Below are positions 1 through 6,303 of a stretch of DNA of 17,998 bases, piece after piece. The notes below the pieces were generated by a model. The model did not search any database and was not told the DNA's origin. It saw only the letters and a program-made list of their open reading frames with translations. The translations under genes and the position numbers were made by a program. Numbering within the stretch: position 1 is the first letter of the stretch; every line of letters begins with the position of its first letter. Source of the stretch: Hyphomicrobiales bacterium (GTDB taxonomy: Bacteria; Pseudomonadota; Alphaproteobacteria; Rhizobiales; JAJFHC01); NCBI GenBank assembly GCA_021775835.1, contig JAJFHC010000194.1:1-17998 (forward strand), given 5' to 3'.

Positions 1-126
1 GTGGGCATGGACCTTGTCGAAGTAGCTTTTGATTACGATCTGTCTGGCACGACCGCCATTCTGGCAGCCCAGATCCTGATGAACACGATCGGTTGTATAC
101 TTCATCAGAAGTCGCTCAAAAGCTGA
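1..126 (+). CDS. Ureohydrolase (agmatinase/arginase family), C-terminal fragment
   Basis: Reading frame 1 is open from the first base to a TGA at 124-126 and gives 41 residues beginning VGMDLVEVAFDYD and continuing through SGTTAILAAQIL. This matches the C-terminal end of the arginase/agmatinase/guanidinobutyrase fold, where a GxDxVEV strand is followed by a short loop and a TA-LAA helix. Family members hydrolyse guanidino compounds to urea and an amine, using two manganese ions. The metal ligands lie further upstream and are outside the window, so agmatinase, guanidinobutyrase, guanidine hydrolase or another member cannot be told apart. The gene points toward the Rieske oxygenase gene and ends only 18 bases from it. 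It is truncated by the window edge, not visibly broken. Confidence 0.75.
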   Translation: MGMDLVEVAFDYDLSGTTAILAAQILMNTIGCILHQKSLKS

Positions 127-141
127 CGCAACTGAGCGTCA
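124..141 (-). terminator. Short hairpin between convergent genes, possible weak terminator
   Basis: TGACGC (124-129) and GCGTCA (136-141) form a perfect 6-bp stem around AACTGA. The left arm contains the TGA stop of the ureohydrolase. On the minus strand the stem is followed by GCTTTTG, a weak T-run, so it could end the oxygenase transcript. The stem is short and no long U-tract is present. Confidence 0.3.
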
Positions 142-144
142 CTA

Positions 145-1296
145 TTACGCGTCCGCGGCAATCACCATACGGTCCGCGTACCAGCACGCGAAATTAGCAA
201 CACTGGGCTCCAGGTGCGAGAACCGCCCCGGTTTGGCATAGGGCGAGGTCAGGCCGCGTTGCTGTTGTTCGAGAAACGGGATGTCCTCGTCGATCGCCAC
301 ATCGCAACGGTGATAGTACTGCTCCGCCTTGGCGTCGAAGGCTGCATCTTCCAGCGCTTCGGACGGAAAGCAGATCGTCATGCCGATGCGCGTTCGGCCC
401 GGTGAAATCGGGTAGGCTTCATACATCCAGATCGCCTCCGTGCTCGCGGCAAAGGTCATGTTGGGGTAAAGCCAGGTGTATCGCGTTCCATTCCGGTTTC
501 GCCCCTCAAGGCCTGGAATCGGGGGCAGCTGATGTTCCTGGGTTCCTGTCAGCAGACCACCGGTCCCTTGGGTCGTTCCAAACTGGGTGGTGTACTGTCC
601 AGTAACAGCGTCCGTTTCGTCGGGGAGATCATACACATCGTCGATCGAATCGGGATGCACATAAGGCAGGTGATAGTACTCGTTGAAAACCTCTATGAAG
701 TTCTTCCAGTTGCAATTGACCTCGAATTCCCGCCGGCGCGTCGACACCAGCGTTCCGAGTGACCATGGCGCATGAACGTTGCCGAAGTCGCCCAGCCAGG
801 TGTCAATATCCACTGTCTCGGGACTAAGGCACACAAACGCAAAACCATGCCGTTCCTCAATCCGGAAATTGACCAGTCCGAATTCGGACTGATCGAAATT
901 GAGCGTCTGCTCCATACGCGGAGCACCGGCCAGTCGTCCGTCCAGCTTGTAGGCCCAGCCGTGAAACGGACACTTGATGCCGCGGCAATTGCCCTCGCCT
1001 TCCAGCAGCATGGCGCCTCGATGGCGGCAGCTGTTGGCGAAAGCACGAAGCGTTCCCTCGGTGTCCCGCACAATGATCACCGGCACCCCGGCGAGATCCG
1101 TGGCCGAGAAATCGCCAGGCACTTTCCAGCGATCGGCCCGGCCGACGCCAATCCAGGATTGGCCAAAGATCGCATGGCGCTCACGCTCGAACACGTCGCT
1201 GCCCGAATAACAGGCAGGCGGCAATGTCGACGCCGACATGATCGGTGGCTTTACCTGGCATAACTGGCTGACGAGGTCAGTTGAAAGACTTGGCAT
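145..1296 (-). CDS. Rieske non-heme iron oxygenase alpha subunit (choline/carnitine monooxygenase type)
   Basis: This is a terminal oxygenase component of 383 residues, a usual length for the family. The N-terminal Rieske domain has C90-x-H92 (CRHRG) and C109-xx-H112 (CPFHGW) for the 2Fe-2S cluster. The C-terminal catalytic domain has E206-xx-H209-xxxx-H214 within NEYYHLPYVHP, and a late acidic pair near residue 338 that should complete the facial triad. A Glu, not Asp, precedes the first His. That resembles carnitine monooxygenase CntA and other amine-acting members, where this residue bridges the two metal centres. Such enzymes hydroxylate or demethylate a substrate with electrons from a separate reductase, which is not in the window. 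ATG at 1296 (weak GGGAAG upstream) is preferred to the TTG at 1314. The gene is divergent from a BetI-like regulator, which probably controls it. The substrate is unknown; a methylated amine or quaternary ammonium compound is my best inference. Confidence 0.88.
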   Translation of the reverse strand: MPSLSTDLVSQLCQVKPPIMSASTLPPACYSGSDVFERERHAIFGQSWIGVGRADRWKVPGDFSATDLAGVPVIIVRDTEGTLRAFANSCRHRGAMLLEGEGNCRGIKCPFHGWAYKLDGRLAGAPRMEQTLNFDQSEFGLVNFRIEERHGFAFVCLSPETVDIDTWLGDFGNVHAPWSLGTLVSTRRREFEVNCNWKNFIEVFNEYYHLPYVHPDSIDDVYDLPDETDAVTGQYTTQFGTTQGTGGLLTGTQEHQLPPIPGLEGRNRNGTRYTWLYPNMTFAASTEAIWMYEAYPISPGRTRIGMTICFPSEALEDAAFDAKAEQYYHRCDVAIDEDIPFLEQQQRGLTSPYAKPGRFSHLEPSVANFACWYADRMVIAADA

Positions 1297-1326
1297 CACA
1301 GGCTTCCCATTCAAACAAACTTCAAG

Positions 1327-1348
1327 TTATAATACGATCGTATAATTA
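1327..1348. promoter_or_regulatory. Palindromic operator, probably for the adjacent TetR/BetI-like regulator
   Basis: ATACGATCGTAT at 1332-1343 is a perfect 12-bp palindrome within a longer AT-rich imperfect dyad (1327-1348). Two direct TATAAT hexamers flank its centre at 1328-1333 and 1341-1346 on the plus strand. Either could serve as the -10 of the regulator gene that starts at 1388; TTCCCA at 1304-1309 is 18 bases before the first. The size, symmetry and position between divergent genes fit a TetR-family site that controls the oxygenase and the regulator itself. The assignment of the protein to the site is inference. Confidence 0.6.
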
Positions 1349-1366
1349 ACTTACACCCCAAGTCAA
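1332..1366 (-). promoter_or_regulatory. Candidate promoter of the Rieske oxygenase gene
   Basis: On the minus strand TTGACT (plus-strand 1361-1366) stands 16 bases before TATACG (plus-strand 1339-1344), which puts the start of transcription near 1332. This leaves about 35 bases before the ATG at 1296. The -10 element lies inside the palindromic operator, so a bound repressor would block it. The -35 is good (5/6) and the -10 is moderate (4/6). Confidence 0.5.
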
Positions 1367-1387
1367 TCATGATAAGCGTCCATCTTC

Positions 1388-2014
1388 ATGCCTCACAGAA
1401 TTTCGAAATCGCGCCAGTCCTACAGTCGGGAATCTCCTGAGAAACGCCGGCAGGAATTGATTGAGGCTACTTTTAGATGCCTTGCCAGGAACGGTATCGC
1501 CAACACCAGCGTGCGCGCAATTACCGAGGAAGCCGGCATGTCTATCGGCATGATCCGCCATCATTTTGAAGAGAAGCAACACCTGATCGCTGCAACCTAT
1601 CGCTATGTTTCAAACCGCGTCTACGATCGCGCCGAAGCCGCCGGACAGTCTTCGAACGAAAGCCCCCGCGAGCAGTTGCGGGCCTTCATGATGGCCGGCG
1701 TCGAACCGCCCTTTCTCGACCGAGACTACTTGCTGGTTCGCTTCATTCTCTGGGGCGTCGCCATGACCGACCCGGTCGTCCGCGCGGTTCACGACGAACG
1801 GTACGGCCAGTTCCGCATACGACTCAGCCAATACATTGGCGCAACACTGAACAGCAATCCGGAGAAGGCCAGACTTCAGACGCTCACACTCACCGTCAGC
1901 GCCCTGCTCGACGGATTATGGATCGATTGGCTGTTGCGTCCCGATGAGTGCGATCTCGACGGTTCCATCAACCACTGCCTGAGCATGATCGAGGCGATCG
2001 ACGCGCCCGCATGA
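1388..2014 (+). CDS. TetR/AcrR family transcriptional regulator, BetI-like
   Basis: The 208-residue protein has an N-terminal helix-turn-helix at about residues 20-66. It contains RRQELIEAT, then AGMSIGMIRHHF, then KQHLIAATYR, closely following the pattern of the choline-responsive repressor BetI. The C-terminal half ends in a helix with LLDGLWIDWLL, also characteristic of the BetI-type ligand and dimer domain. Members repress neighbouring genes until a small ligand binds. Here the divergent Rieske oxygenase and a palindrome at 1332-1343 point to local control plus autoregulation. The ligand need not be choline, because no betA, betB or choline transporter gene is in the window. No strong Shine-Dalgarno precedes the ATG at 1388. 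The gene converges on the alpha/beta hydrolase gene with a gap of 7 bases. Confidence 0.88.
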   Translation: MPHRISKSRQSYSRESPEKRRQELIEATFRCLARNGIANTSVRAITEEAGMSIGMIRHHFEEKQHLIAATYRYVSNRVYDRAEAAGQSSNESPREQLRAFMMAGVEPPFLDRDYLLVRFILWGVAMTDPVVRAVHDERYGQFRIRLSQYIGATLNSNPEKARLQTLTLTVSALLDGLWIDWLLRPDECDLDGSINHCLSMIEAIDAPA

Positions 2015-2021
2015 ACCCGCC

Positions 2022-3035
2022 TCAACCGTTTAGCAGTTCGGCTATGCAACCATCAAGAAAAGGTTCGAACCCCGGTTCGTTGCCGGGATTGGCAACGCAA
2101 TGCCCCCAGGGCGACGCGAACGGCCGCAGGTCGGCGTTGGGCATGTGAAGCACCTCGATTTCATTGTCCTCAGGGGGAAAATAGAGATCGGTAGTACAGG
2201 GGATCAGGATGGCCCGCGCTCTAATCGACCCTAGCGCCTTTTTGAAATCGCCGCCGTAAAGTGGATTGTTGCTGATATCACCGTGTTTCCACGTGTTCAG
2301 CTTGGCAAGCAGATTGTTGGCATCCCAGTTCTGGACATGATCTTCTTCCCAGTCGACAAGAACCTCCTCGATCGTCTCAAATCCCAGTTGCCGGTAAAGG
2401 CCTTCCCGGTAGAAGGTTTGGGAGAACGCCCAGCCGGCGTAGACCCTGCCAAACGCGCGCAACCCTTTTTCCGGTTGCGCGTCGTAGTCGCCCCCGTTCC
2501 AAACTGCATCGGCCTGGAGGGCCGCCTTGATGCCTTCCAGAAAGACCTGGTTGTGCGGCGATGTCTTGGCCGAGGCGCAGAACGGCAGAGACGCGTCCAC
2601 AAAATCAGGATATTGGGCCGCCCACTGGTAGGACTGGCATCCTGCCATCGACCAGCCCGTTACCAGCGCGACCCTTTTGACGCCAAGACGTTCCGTCAGC
2701 AACCGGTACTGGCACGCGATATTGTCCCACAAGGTCACCTCCGGGAACCGCGGGCCGTCATGAGGCGGCGGTGTGTTGCTCGGCGACGAAGACAGCCCGT
2801 TGCCCATGAGGTTTATCGACACGACGAAGTGACGGGCCGGGTCGATTGCACGACCCGGCCCAAAAAATCCTTCGTTGCGATAGTGACTGCCGGTGTAGAA
2901 CGTCGGAAGCACAACGGCATTGTCGCCGGCGTCATTCAAGGTGCCGTAGGTTTTGTAAGCGAGCCTTGCCTTGCGTAACACCGCTCCGCCCTGAAGCGCG
3001 ACAGACTCCATTTCGAAGATATCGTAGTCTTCCAT
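2022..3035 (-). CDS. Alpha/beta hydrolase of the homoserine O-acetyltransferase (MetX)-like family
   Basis: The protein has 337 residues with a complete catalytic triad. S129 is the nucleophile in GWSMAGCQSYQWA, the MetX-type elbow that in true MetX reads GGSMGGMQ. D283 lies in TTDLYFPP and H312 in SPWGHCVANPG. An early segment, YKTYGTLN followed by VVLPTFYTGS, also matches the family. It is somewhat shorter than typical MetX (about 370), and no methionine gene is nearby. It may therefore be a hydrolase or acyltransferase in the local catabolic pathway, for example acting on an amide or ester made by the neighbouring ligase. That role is inference. The start is supported by GGGAGAG six bases before the ATG. 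It lies downstream of the GS-like gene on the same strand, separated by 159 bases, so it may be co-transcribed or have its own promoter. Confidence 0.8.
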   Translation of the reverse strand: MEDYDIFEMESVALQGGAVLRKARLAYKTYGTLNDAGDNAVVLPTFYTGSHYRNEGFFGPGRAIDPARHFVVSINLMGNGLSSSPSNTPPPHDGPRFPEVTLWDNIACQYRLLTERLGVKRVALVTGWSMAGCQSYQWAAQYPDFVDASLPFCASAKTSPHNQVFLEGIKAALQADAVWNGGDYDAQPEKGLRAFGRVYAGWAFSQTFYREGLYRQLGFETIEEVLVDWEEDHVQNWDANNLLAKLNTWKHGDISNNPLYGGDFKKALGSIRARAILIPCTTDLYFPPEDNEIEVLHMPNADLRPFASPWGHCVANPGNEPGFEPFLDGCIAELLNG

Positions 3036-3076
3036 GCTCAGCTCTCCCGCATCGCCAACGACTGCCGCCCATCGTC

Positions 3077-3096
3077 ACACCGGTATAAGCCGGTGT
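3077..3096. other. Small inverted repeat in the gap between the GS-like and hydrolase genes
   Basis: ACACCGG (3077-3083) and CCGGTGT (3090-3096) form a perfect 7-bp stem around TATAAG. No T-run follows on the minus strand, so it is not a convincing terminator. It could be an operator half, a processing site or chance. The rest of the 159-base gap (3036-3194) shows nothing else that I recognise apart from the hydrolase ribosome binding site. Confidence 0.3.
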
Positions 3097-3194
3097 CCAG
3101 AGCCAAACACCAGGCGTCTCGCTCGTGCCCCTGGATTGCGGTTTTCACGACAATGACGCGGGTACTGCGGCGGTTGATCAGAGTGCAACTGTCT

Positions 3195-4616
3195 CTAATA
3201 GAGACGGAGATACTCCGCGACTTCCCAGTCTGTGACAGTCTGGTGGTAACGCTCCCATTCATCGACCTTGTAGGCAAGATAGGACTTGCGCATCACCGGA
3301 CCCATGACGTGTTCGGCAAGATCGTCGTTGCGCAAGGCCTCGGTTGCCATCATCAGATTGCGCGGCAACCTGCGGATACCGAGTTCCTTGAACTCGTCTT
3401 CCGACATGGCGTAGAGGTCGCGGTCTGTCGCCGGTCCCGGGTCCATCTTGTTCTCGATCCCCTTGAGCGCTGCCCCCAGCGTGATGCCCAGGGCGAGATA
3501 GACATTCATGCACATGTCTGCGGCCCGGTTCTCTATGCAATAGCGGCTCTGCGGCAGGCGGAACTGAGCTGAACGGTTGTTGAAGCCGTAGGCGATGTTG
3601 GTCGGTGCCCAGGTCACGGTGCCGCCCTCGAAGCCGCCGACACGCGGCACCAGGCCGTTATAGGAGTTGACCGTAGGACAGGTGATCGCCGTGATCGCCT
3701 CGGCGTGGGCCATGAGGCCGCCCACTGCATGGCGCGAAGCATCGCTCCAGCCATCGCTCTTGGAGCCGAACAGGTTCTCGCCCGGATTGTCGATCGCCTG
3801 CAGGGAGAAGTTGATATGCGCACCTGACCGCCAGTCGCCAGTGGTCGGTTTGGGCATGAAGGTGATGAACATGTCGTGTTCCTTGGCCACTTCCTTCAAC
3901 AGGATGCGCAAGAACACGAGACGGTCGGCCATTTCTAGAAGGTCAGTATAGTGGAAATCGAGTTCGAACTGCGAATAGGCACCCTCGGCGACCACGTCGT
4001 GAAGATTCCAGCCGAGTTCTTCCAGGATGTCGATCATGTCCTTGAAAAACGGCATGGAATCAATCGAGTATTCGACGTCGTAGCCGAACGCTTGGCGCCG
4101 GGGCCGAATGCCCTGCCCGACTTCAGGATCGTCGTCTATCGCTTTGATGGGCTGGCCGTTTTCATCATAGCGCATGGCGATGAATTCGGGCTCGATACCG
4201 GCATAGCCCACATACCCCGCGTCCTCGGCTTCCTTGATCATCCGTTTCAGCGCCTGGCGCGGACAGACGTTGTAGGGTTTGTCCTCCCAGAACAGATCGG
4301 CAAAGATGATCGCCATGGAGTTGTCCCAGGGGCAGATGTAGACCGCATCGAGATCCGGCACCATGACCTGGTCGGAGTCCGCTGGCGACAGTTCCGGCAC
4401 GAAAGAAATCGAGTGAACCGCAAACTGCGGCCCCTTGCCCATGCAGAGTTCTTCGAAATCGCTCATGGGCACGGGCTTGGTTTTCGGGATCCCGAACAGG
4501 TCGATCCAGCTCGACAGGACATATTTGACGCCGGCGTCTTCAAGTTCCTTGCGAACCTCCGCAATCCGTTCCTTGGACGGCAGGGCTTCGGCAAAGGTTT
4601 CAACATATTTGGTCAT
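3195..4616 (-). CDS. Glutamine synthetase-fold ligase, probable gamma-glutamyl-amide (glutamate-amine) ligase
   Basis: This 473-residue protein belongs to the glutamine synthetase catalytic family and most resembles the type III / glutamate-methylamine ligase branch. Metal and ATP site residues are visible: E142 and E144 in GIEPEF, E211 and E218 in EGAYSQFE, H267 in SGAHINFS, R348 and R353 in NNRSAQFRLP, and E362 and R364 in IENR. Several usually fixed positions differ. The common NSYKRL reads NSYNGL (N320, G321), removing the Arg that contacts glutamate in classical enzymes, and NPYL reads NVYL at 371-374. This suggests a ligase with a changed substrate, not the housekeeping enzyme. The start has AGGGAGA eight bases upstream. 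Lrp is encoded just upstream on the same strand (66-base gap), and the alpha/beta hydrolase just downstream. An Lrp-controlled role in amine assimilation is likely but unproven. Confidence 0.85.
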   Translation of the reverse strand: MTKYVETFAEALPSKERIAEVRKELEDAGVKYVLSSWIDLFGIPKTKPVPMSDFEELCMGKGPQFAVHSISFVPELSPADSDQVMVPDLDAVYICPWDNSMAIIFADLFWEDKPYNVCPRQALKRMIKEAEDAGYVGYAGIEPEFIAMRYDENGQPIKAIDDDPEVGQGIRPRRQAFGYDVEYSIDSMPFFKDMIDILEELGWNLHDVVAEGAYSQFELDFHYTDLLEMADRLVFLRILLKEVAKEHDMFITFMPKPTTGDWRSGAHINFSLQAIDNPGENLFGSKSDGWSDASRHAVGGLMAHAEAITAITCPTVNSYNGLVPRVGGFEGGTVTWAPTNIAYGFNNRSAQFRLPQSRYCIENRAADMCMNVYLALGITLGAALKGIENKMDPGPATDRDLYAMSEDEFKELGIRRLPRNLMMATEALRNDDLAEHVMGPVMRKSYLAYKVDEWERYHQTVTDWEVAEYLRLY

Positions 4617-4682
4617 GGCTCTTCTCCCTCAGTTCTGTGTAAGCATATCTTCAGACAGGACGCGTCTGCGGCCTTGCATTCA

Positions 4683-5231
4683 TTAAGTCCAGTTTCGTTT
4701 CAGCAGGAATTGGTTCTTGAAATTCTTCAGGCCGGTCATCGTCTCGACACCGGCGATGTCCGATTTGTCATGAATCTGGTTCTTCAGAAAATCCAGAAAC
4801 ATGTCGCGGTCATCCGTCACCACTTCGATCAGCAGATCGAACCGACCGGTAACCCAGAGGATATAGACCACGTCCTGCAGACCCGAGAGGCGTTCGGCGA
4901 CCGCGTGGGGCGTGTAGCCCGGGGCCACTTTCAGGCCGATCATCGCGTCGGTCTTGTATTCGGACGCCACAGGGTCGGCGATCGCCACGATCCGCAGCAG
5001 GCCTGCCTGCTTCATGCCGTTGACGCGGTTCCTGATGGTGCCTTCCGACACCCCCATGGCGGTTGCAATTTCAGCAAACGGCATCCGGCCATCCTGTTGC
5101 AGCATGGCAATGATGGCACGGTTGAGCTTGTCATTCGGAGACGATTTGTCAGGCTGGCGGGATGCCCTGTCAGGCGTCTTGACCTCTTCCAACTCCGATC
5201 CAACCATCACGGTATTTCCAGTTCGGGACAT
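4683..5231 (-). CDS. Lrp/AsnC family transcriptional regulator
   Basis: With the ATG at 5231 the protein has 182 residues. An approximately 30-residue polar N-terminal extension comes first. An Lrp helix-turn-helix follows at about 33-83 (LNRAIIAMLQQDGR, then FAEIATAMGVSEGTIRNRV), and then a RAM ligand and oligomerisation domain at about 86-178 with YILWVTGRFDLLIEV. Such proteins sense amino acids or related metabolites and usually act on adjacent genes. AAGGAAC precedes this ATG closely, and GGGTGG lies further up. A TTG at 5297 would give 204 residues, but it falls inside the inverted repeat that looks like the operator, so it is less likely. ATG 5207 is another option. The gene is upstream of the GS-like ligase on the same strand and divergent from gloA. 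Confidence 0.87.
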   Translation of the reverse strand: MSRTGNTVMVGSELEEVKTPDRASRQPDKSSPNDKLNRAIIAMLQQDGRMPFAEIATAMGVSEGTIRNRVNGMKQAGLLRIVAIADPVASEYKTDAMIGLKVAPGYTPHAVAERLSGLQDVVYILWVTGRFDLLIEVVTDDRDMFLDFLKNQIHDKSDIAGVETMTGLKNFKNQFLLKRNWT

Positions 5232-5271
5232 GTTCCTTGTCCACCCTTTCTGTCCGGATCGAAAAACTATG

Positions 5272-5312
5272 TGCGAAATTCGCAATTGTCCAGTCAATAA
5301 TTGCGCATTTCG
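5272..5312. promoter_or_regulatory. Lrp-type inverted repeat operator between lrp and gloA
   Basis: CGAAATTCGCAATT (5274-5287) and the reverse complement of AATTGCGCATTTCG (5299-5312) agree at 13 of 14 positions and are separated by 11 bases. The left copy also contains TGCGAAATTCGCA (5272-5284), a perfect 13-base dyad. This double symmetry fits sites for a dimer- or tetramer-binding Lrp protein. On the minus strand TTGACT (plus-strand 5292-5297) lies between the arms and could be the -35 of lrp; no good -10 follows. The repeat ends 14 bases before the -35 of gloA, so control of both directions is possible. Confidence 0.6.
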
Positions 5313-5325
5313 AAGATTGAAGCCA

Positions 5326-5353
5326 TTGACATACGATTTCAGGAAAAGATAAT
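5326..5353 (+). promoter_or_regulatory. Sigma70-type promoter of gloA
   Basis: TTGACA (5326-5331) and GATAAT (5348-5353) are separated by 16 bases. This places transcription start near 5360 and leaves a leader of about 100 bases before the gloA ATG at 5461. It is the best consensus promoter match I found in the window. Confidence 0.65.
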
Positions 5354-5460
5354 AAAAATGAATGCTGAATGCGCAAAGCGACGTCCCAAACTCGCAATCG
5401 CCGCACAGAAACGCTAAAAGACACAGAACTCAGAACCAATTTGCACAGGAGAACGAGACC

Positions 5461-5874
5461 ATGAGTGAAGATCAGGGCTTTCGCGTCGCACACACGATGA
5501 TCCGGGTCAGCGACCTCGAGAAATCGCTTGATTTCTACACCCGTCACCTGGGCATGAAGGTTCTGAGGCAGGCCGAGTATCCTGACGGCAAATTCACCAA
5601 CACCTTCGTCGGCTACGGCCCGGAGGAGACACACCCGACCATCGAGCTCACCTACAACTGGGAACAGCCCGACCCCTTGGACCGGGGCAATGCCTGGGGC
5701 CACCTGGCGCTTGAAGTCCCCAACATCTACGAAGCGTGCGAAAAACTGGAAGCCGAAGGCGTCAAAATCCCGCGCGCGCCCGGACCGATGAAGAGCGGCA
5801 CCCGCGTCATTGCCTTTATCGAAGACCCGGATGGCTACCGGATTGAACTGATCGAACCGCTGCCGGCAGCGTAA
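5461..5874 (+). CDS. gloA: Lactoylglutathione lyase (glyoxalase I)
   Basis: The 137-residue enzyme converts the hemithioacetal of methylglyoxal and glutathione to S-lactoylglutathione in the cytoplasm. The four metal ligands of the bacterial GloA type are all in place: H11 (AHTMIRV), E62 (IELTYNW), H81 (GHLALEV) and E129 (YRIELIE). Segments such as FVGYGPE, TIELTYNW and FIEDPDGY are near-identical in spirit to Escherichia coli GloA. The start at 5461 is fixed by AGGAGA at 5447-5452, eight bases upstream, and by similarity beginning just after it. The reading frame is open further upstream to 5362, but that extension has no family match. A promoter at 5326-5353 and the Lrp-type repeat lie upstream. 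A small uncharacterised gene follows 24 bases later and is probably co-transcribed. Confidence 0.95.
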   Translation: MSEDQGFRVAHTMIRVSDLEKSLDFYTRHLGMKVLRQAEYPDGKFTNTFVGYGPEETHPTIELTYNWEQPDPLDRGNAWGHLALEVPNIYEACEKLEAEGVKIPRAPGPMKSGTRVIAFIEDPDGYRIELIEPLPAA

Positions 5875-5898
5875 CAAGGCCTGTTCCAGGACCCCACC

Positions 5899-6144
5899 AT
5901 GAACACACCCAATCGACTGATCGTCGTCATGGCCTTCGATCCCGATCCCGAGACCGGTGACATACAAGCCGCAATGGAACCGATGGAGTTCGACAGTTCA
6001 GACCGCGCCGTCCGCAAGGCAAAGGAACTCGCGGGCAAGCATGCGGGCGTTATCGCCTGGGCGCGGACGGCCGATCCCAACATCGGAGAATATGGCGATC
6101 CGGAAGAGTTGTTCCGGTCAGGCGAAATCGGGGACATGGAATAG
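5899..6144 (+). CDS. Small conserved-looking protein of unknown function
   Basis: This 81-residue acidic protein has no recognised catalytic motif, signal peptide or membrane segment. It begins with a hydrophobic strand (NRLIVVMAF). An acidic stretch follows, then a helix-like part (SDRAVRKAKELAGKHAG), then a strand with VIAWARTADPNIGEYG, and it ends PEELFRSGEIGDME. It looks like a compact alpha/beta fold. AGGA at 5888-5891 lies seven bases before the ATG. It starts 24 bases after gloA on the same strand, so it is likely part of the same transcript. I recall similar small hypothetical proteins in alphaproteobacteria but cannot name a family. Its function is unknown. Confidence 0.72.
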   Translation: MNTPNRLIVVMAFDPDPETGDIQAAMEPMEFDSSDRAVRKAKELAGKHAGVIAWARTADPNIGEYGDPEELFRSGEIGDME

Positions 6145-6208
6145 TCCTCAGCAACCGTCCATCGACACTCCCTGGCCCTGATTTGTGGGAAAACTCGAAC
6201 ACGACAAC

Positions 6209-6238
6209 TTGCTGATACCCGATGGTCCGGTCTAATCT
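6209..6238 (+). promoter_or_regulatory. Weak candidate promoter of the nucleoside operon
   Basis: TTGCTG (6209-6214) and TAATCT (6233-6238) are 18 bases apart, in the 159-base gap before the BMP protein gene. Both boxes are imperfect. This gap is the only sizeable non-coding space upstream of the eight-gene operon, so its promoter should be here. A loose GTCCGG/CCGGAC inverted repeat nearby has a 16-base loop and is not convincing. Confidence 0.3.
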
Positions 6239-6303
6239 GTCCCTGTCCGGACTTTTCAAGAAAAACCAAGCGTCCGGCCTGCGTCCAAACAGGGAGGATA
6301 GCC

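Noticed and set aside
4651..4670. CAGAC...GTCTG hairpin between lrp and the GS-like gene as a terminator
   Set aside because: There are only 5 bp in the stem and no T-run follows on the minus strand.
3951..5300. A 449-codon open frame on the plus strand, opposite the GS-like and lrp genes
   Set aside because: It runs antisense across two genes with clear family matches, and its translation has no recognisable domain. In GC-rich DNA such mirror frames are common.
5362..5460. N-terminal extension of glyoxalase I
   Set aside because: The promoter predicts a start of transcription near 5360, and AGGAGA with the family N-terminus fits the ATG at 5461.
6228..6249. GTCCGG...CCGGAC inverted repeat before the BMP gene as an attenuator or riboswitch
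   Set aside because: The stem is 6 bp with a 16-base loop. No known riboswitch core is visible, and the palindromic GTCCGGAC alone could be chance in this GC-rich DNA.
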